A stretch of DNA of 35,293 nt from Verrucomicrobiota bacterium (GTDB lineage: Bacteria; Verrucomicrobiota; Verrucomicrobiia; Opitutales; Opitutaceae): contig CANIWJ010000033.1 of the NCBI GenBank assembly GCA_947471035.1, forward strand, positions 1 through 35,293, given 5' to 3'. Made by a program: the position numbers and the translations under genes. Shown piece by piece: positions 32,115 through 35,293 of this stretch; the first letter of the stretch is position 1, and each line of letters starts with the position of its first letter. The notes under the pieces are model-generated. The model was given only the letters and a program-made list of their open reading frames with translations. It ran no database searches and was not told where the DNA came from.

Positions 32115-33673
32115 GCGTCGCGCTCCACCACGTCGCCGCGCAAGGCCTTGAACGCCGCCAAGGCCTCCTCGCGCGCAACGGCGTGATCCACCATCGGACG
32201 CGGATAATTGCCGCCCTCCGCCATCGAACCCAGGCGCACGCCCGCGAACTCGAGCAAACTTTCCGGCGCGGTCCACGGCGCGTGCAGAAACTTGTCCGGC
32301 ACTTTCGCCAGTTCCGGCACCCAGCGCCGCACGTAACGTCCGGCGCCGTCGAAACGTTCGCCCTGCGTCACCGGCGCGAAGATACGGAAATACGGCGCGG
32401 CGTCCGCCCCGCAGCCCGCGCTCCACTGCCAGCCGAGCGTGTTACTCGCCAGGTCGGCGTCCACCAGCGTATCCCAAAACCACGCCGCGCCCAACTGCCA
32501 CGGCAGGCGCAGGTGTTTCACCAAGAACGAAGCCACGATCATGCGCACCCGGTTGTGCATCCAGCCGGTGGCCCAGAGCTGGCGCATACCCGCGTCCACA
32601 ATGGGATATCCCGTCAACCCGCGCTGCCAGGCCCGCAGCTTCGCGCCATCAGCATCCTGCGCCCACGGAAAACGCTCGAAATCGGCCCGAAGCGGTTGCT
32701 CCGGCGTATGCTCGAAATGGTAGAGCAGATGGTAGGCAAACTCGCGCCAGCCGATCTCCGAAAGGTAAACGCGCGCACCGTTGCTCGCCGGATCCAGCCC
32801 CGCCGCCTTGCCCAGCGCACGCACCGCCGCCGTGATCTGGCGCGGCCCGATCTCGCCCCAATGCAGATGCGCCGAAAGGCCGGAAGTGCCCTCGATGTCG
32901 GGCAAGTTGCGCTGCTCGTCGTAACGATGCACCACGTCCGCCGCCAAAAAGCGTTTTAACCGCGCCTGCGCGCCCGCCTCGCCCGGCGTCCATTCCTTCG
33001 CGAAGCCGGCATCCCACGGAATGCGGGGCAGCAAGCCCAGCTCCGCCACCGTCAAACCCTCGGGCTGCGTGCCCAGTTTATTCACCACCAAGCCCGCGAG
33101 ATCGCAAACCACCGGTTCCGGAAAAGCCTCCGCCGTGCAATGCCGCCAATACGGAGTGAATACCTGAAAGGGTTTACCCTGTTTATTCGCGATGGTATGC
33201 GGTTCGTAGAGCAGCGCGCTGTTAAAGCTTTTCGCCTCGATACCTTCGGCCAGCAAAGCACGTTTCAACTCGGCATCCCGCGCCCGAACGTGCGGCTCGT
33301 AGCGACGATTCCAGTAAACCGCCCCCGCACCCGTGGCTTGCACCAAACGACGCAGCTCCGTGGCCGTATCACCCCGCGCCACCAGCAATCGTGAACCCCG
33401 ACGCCGCAACTCGGCATCCAGCGCGGTCAGCGAGTGATGCAACCACCAGAGCGAAGCCCCGCCCAGCGGCCAGCGGCCCTCGCCCGCTTCGTCATAGATA
33501 AAGACCGGCCACACCGGCCCGCCCCGCGCCAAGGCCGCCGCCAAAGCCGGGTTATCGGCGAGGCGCAAATCTTTGCGAAACCAGAGCAGCGTCGGGGAAA
33601 CAGGAGCAGTGTTCACCTCCTGAACGAGCGAGGTCGGCACGCCTTGGCAAGCGCCACCGTGAATACGATTCAT
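32111..33673 (-). CDS. phr: Deoxyribodipyrimidine (CPD) photolyase
   Basis: A 520-residue class I photolyase/cryptochrome. The N-terminal antenna domain begins TLLWFRKDLRLADNPALAAA. The FAD-binding C-terminal domain contains TSGLSAHLHWGEIGPRQI, GWREFAYHLLYHFE, GYPIVDAGMRQLWATGWMHN, RVRMIVASFLVKHL and the terminal block NTLGWQWSAGCGADAAPYFR. The conserved TGWMHNR and WQW elements support real DNA repair activity over a photoreceptor role. It reverses cyclobutane dimers with blue light. ATG 33673 is the chosen start; the frame is open to 33913 and GTG 33616 is another candidate. It is divergent from the Tat aminotransferase gene and coupled to phrB. Confidence 0.92.
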   Translation of the reverse strand: MNRIHGGACQGVPTSLVQEVNTAPVSPTLLWFRKDLRLADNPALAAALARGGPVWPVFIYDEAGEGRWPLGGASLWWLHHSLTALDAELRRRGSRLLVARGDTATELRRLVQATGAGAVYWNRRYEPHVRARDAELKRALLAEGIEAKSFNSALLYEPHTIANKQGKPFQVFTPYWRHCTAEAFPEPVVCDLAGLVVNKLGTQPEGLTVAELGLLPRIPWDAGFAKEWTPGEAGAQARLKRFLAADVVHRYDEQRNLPDIEGTSGLSAHLHWGEIGPRQITAAVRALGKAAGLDPASNGARVYLSEIGWREFAYHLLYHFEHTPEQPLRADFERFPWAQDADGAKLRAWQRGLTGYPIVDAGMRQLWATGWMHNRVRMIVASFLVKHLRLPWQLGAAWFWDTLVDADLASNTLGWQWSAGCGADAAPYFRIFAPVTQGERFDGAGRYVRRWVPELAKVPDKFLHAPWTAPESLLEFAGVRLGSMAEGGNYPRPMVDHAVAREEALAAFKALRGDVVERDA

Positions 33674-33755
33674 CCCGCACTTCTGCCCACGTTTACGGCA
33701 CAAAGCGTGCTGAACAACCCTCGTTTTATCACGCCAACTCCCGACCCAAACCACC
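33674..33755. promoter_or_regulatory. Divergent region photolyase operon / aminotransferase
   Basis: An 82-bp gap between divergent starts must contain both promoters if the chosen starts are right. It is slightly AT-richer near 33720-33735 (CGTTTTATCACGCC). No reliable promoter boxes or operator could be picked out. Confidence 0.35.
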
Positions 33756-34892
33756 ATGTCCACTCCCACCGATCTCAATCGCCGCCAATGGCTCAAAACC
33801 GCCGCCGTCGGCGTCGCCGGCCTCGCCGTAGCCTCCAACTTCGCCGCCACCCCGCTGGCTGCCCAGCCCGCGCCAGCCACCGGCAAAGCCGAGCCATCCA
33901 AGATCAACGGCAACGAAAACCCCTATGGCCCATCACCTTTGGCGGTCGCAGCCATGATCAAGCACGCTCCGCGCGCCTTCCGTTACGCCACCGTCGAAGA
34001 AGCCAGCGAACTCACCGCGCTTATCGCCACCGCCAATAGTGTAGCCCCCGCCAACGTAGTCGTAGGCTCGGGATCGGCCGAAATACTGGAAAACTACGCA
34101 AAACTCCTCAGCGCCAGCGGTTCCGGCGAAGTCATCACCGCCGCCCCCGGTTATATCAAGTTTACCGATGCGATGAAGAAACTGGGCTCCAAGATCATCG
34201 CCGTGCCGGTCGATAAAGACATGGTCCACGACCTCGAAGCCATGGCTGCCAAAGTCACCCCCGCCACCAAATGCGTTTACATCTGTAACCCCAACAACCC
34301 CACCGGCACCATCGTTGAACCGGAAAAGCTCAAGGCCTTCTGCATCGAGGTTTCCAAGAAATGCCCGGTCTTCGTCGACGAAGCCTACCTCGAATGCTCG
34401 GACAAATTTGAAGCCAACACCATGGCCCCGCTCGTCGCCGCCGGTCATAACGTGATCGTCGCGCGTACTTTCTCCAAAGTTTACGGCCTCGCCGGCCAGC
34501 GCGTGGGCTACGGCCTGCTGCCGCTCGAAACCGCCAAAGCCATCCAAGCCTATAACGAGGCCCGGCTCAACTTGCTCGGCGTCATGGCCGCCATCGCCAG
34601 CCTCAAGGAAAAAAACTACGTCGCCGAAACCCGCGCCAAAATCAAGGCCGAGCGCGATAAGCTCTGCGCGACCTTCGACGAACTGAAGCTCACCTACGCC
34701 AAACCCCAGGGGAATTTCGTGTTTTTCCGCACCGGAATGCCGATCAAGGTTTTCCAAGAAAAAATGCTGGCCGGCAACGTGCTAGTGGGCCGCGCCTTCC
34801 CGCCTGCCGTGGACTGGTGCCGCATCTCCATCGGAACGCCCGAAGAAATGGCCCCCGCTCACATAGCGCTGCGGAAAATCTTCAAAGCCTAG
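33756..34892 (+). CDS. Tat-exported HisC-like class I/II aminotransferase
   Basis: A 378-residue PLP enzyme of fold type I. It starts with a twin-arginine signal: NRRQWLKTAAVGVAGLAVAS, then a cleavage-like AAQPAPA region. The mature part resembles histidinol-phosphate aminotransferase: KINGNENPYGPSPLA, CNPNNPTGTIV (Asn/Pro loop), VFVDEAYLEC (Asp for the cofactor ring), and the PLP lysine Lys241 in ARTFSKVYGLAGQRVGYG. The C-terminal GNFVFFRTG and DWCRISIGTPEEM are also typical. HisC works in the cytoplasm, so an exported version suggests another substrate outside, such as an amino acid or cell-wall component. Tat export would carry the folded, cofactor-loaded enzyme. Confidence 0.88.
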   Translation: MSTPTDLNRRQWLKTAAVGVAGLAVASNFAATPLAAQPAPATGKAEPSKINGNENPYGPSPLAVAAMIKHAPRAFRYATVEEASELTALIATANSVAPANVVVGSGSAEILENYAKLLSASGSGEVITAAPGYIKFTDAMKKLGSKIIAVPVDKDMVHDLEAMAAKVTPATKCVYICNPNNPTGTIVEPEKLKAFCIEVSKKCPVFVDEAYLECSDKFEANTMAPLVAAGHNVIVARTFSKVYGLAGQRVGYGLLPLETAKAIQAYNEARLNLLGVMAAIASLKEKNYVAETRAKIKAERDKLCATFDELKLTYAKPQGNFVFFRTGMPIKVFQEKMLAGNVLVGRAFPPAVDWCRISIGTPEEMAPAHIALRKIFKA

Positions 34893-34920
34893 TAGATCCT
34901 GACACTCCGAGCCTAGCGGA

Positions 34921-34955
34921 ATGAGGCAAGGAACCCATGCGGGACTTTGCCTCAT
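34921..34955 (+). terminator. Hairpin after the aminotransferase gene
   Basis: ATGAGGCAA (34921-34929) pairs with TTGCCTCAT (34947-34955), with a nested CCC/GGG pair in the loop. It lies 29 bp after the stop. There is no T tract, so termination is only likely, not certain. Confidence 0.5.
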
Positions 34956-34961
34956 CAAACC

Positions 34962-35052
34962 TTGGCCGGGGACGCGGCCAACGCTACACATAACCGCCGA
35001 TTGCTTAGATGTAGTGCCAAAGTTCGGTGTAGTGTTGGCCGTCCCCGGCCAA
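34962..35052. repeat. REP pair (BIME-like) before the flagellin end
   Basis: Two inverted copies: 34962-34989 (TTGGCCGGGGACGCGGCCAA, tail CGCTACAC) and 35027-35052 (reverse orientation). Two bare tail words, GATGTAGTG near 35008 and GGTGTAGC near 35059, lie beside them. Apart from these, the nearby hairpins and the terminator at 35154-35182, the gap 34893-35219 shows no gene. Confidence 0.85.
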
Positions 35053-35153
35053 GGTTCGGTGTAGCTGAGAGGTTAACGGATTCATTCTAATTCAACGGAA
35101 TCAGGATGCCTGCGCCTGATTTCCGCGTAACCCGACGAATCAATAAACGAGGA

Positions 35154-35182
35154 AACCCCGTCCGCTTGAGGCGGACGGGGTT
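35154..35182 (-). terminator. Terminator hairpin downstream of flagellin
   Basis: A perfect 12-bp stem, AACCCCGTCCGC (35154-35165) with GCGGACGGGGTT (35171-35182), around loop TTGAG. It lies about 37 bp after the flagellin stop in the direction of that gene, and the minus strand continues TTTCCTCGTTTATTG, moderately T-rich. It also could stop any plus-strand reading. Confidence 0.8.
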
Positions 35183-35219
35183 CCAAGGGAACCTGATCAG
35201 GTGGCTTGGGCCAGCCTAC

Positions 35220-35293
35220 TTACGACAGGAGTCGCAAGGCGGTCTGGGAGGATCCGTTGGCTTGTGAAAGCATCGCGGTTCCTGCCTGCACCA
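35220..35293 (-). CDS. Flagellin, C-terminal end (gene runs off the window)
   Basis: Only the last ~23 residues are present: VQAGTAMLSQANGSSQTALR then LLS and a stop. The Ala/Gln/Ser-rich pattern with AMLSQAN is the conserved flagellin C-terminal helix that packs in the filament D0 domain and carries the export and assembly information. The start lies beyond the right edge. This shows that the organism encodes a flagellum; a single-residue match to a specific flagellin copy is not possible. Confidence 0.88.
   Translation of the reverse strand, partial: VQAGTAMLSQANGSSQTALRLLS

Noticed and set aside
1..35293. CRISPR array, prophage or rRNA genes
   Set aside because: No regularly spaced direct repeats, phage structural genes or rRNA sequence were seen.

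Overview
The window looks like chromosomal DNA of a motile, high-GC member of the Verrucomicrobiota, most likely class Opitutia/Opitutae. This is inferred from protein character (omega subunit, FabV, Opitutus-like small membrane proteins), GC-rich codon use and a flagellin 3' end at the right edge. No marker gene gives a species.

Left part (1-8.5 kb), mostly housekeeping: a secreted redoxin (minus strand); a plus-strand run of a membrane-anchored helical-repeat protein, a 31-residue membrane peptide, a 78-residue membrane/coiled-coil protein and FabV enoyl reductase ending in a clear terminator; a tRNA-Glu(CTC); a uxaA-uxaB operon for galacturonate breakdown read divergently from an AraC-type regulator; and rpoZ.

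Middle part (8.6-15.7 kb), all on the minus strand: a tightly coupled four-gene operon (NRDE/TANGO2 protein, a DedA + ATP-grasp fusion, an OlsB-like N-acyltransferase, an OlsA/PlsC-like O-acyltransferase) that I read as a polar-lipid pathway; then an ECF sigma/anti-sigma pair followed by DoxX, YHS and DinB-like genes, with a long imperfect palindrome inside the run.

Accessory island (15.8-28.5 kb, plus strand): a SNF2-family helicase, then a type I restriction-modification locus whose hsdR, hsdS and hsdM genes are interleaved with a YhcG/DUF1016 nuclease, a RhuM-family protein and a VapBC pair. A second VapBC pair follows. The island carries several different, perfect or near-perfect palindromes. 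Two sit about 45 bp upstream of yhcG and rhuM and share a layout while their arms differ in a compensating way. Two others lie inside the yhcG and rhuM reading frames. This is the least explained structure in the window.

Right part (28.6-35.3 kb): a transglutaminase-like protein; a REP-associated tyrosine transposase (RAYT) surrounded by REP palindromes, with further copies at both ends of the window and near 12.7 kb; a two-photolyase operon (a CPD-type enzyme coupled to an FeS-type PhrB enzyme) divergent from a Tat-exported HisC-like aminotransferase; and the 3' end of a flagellin gene.

Many neighbouring genes overlap by ATGA or GTGA, and I used these overlaps to choose several starts.
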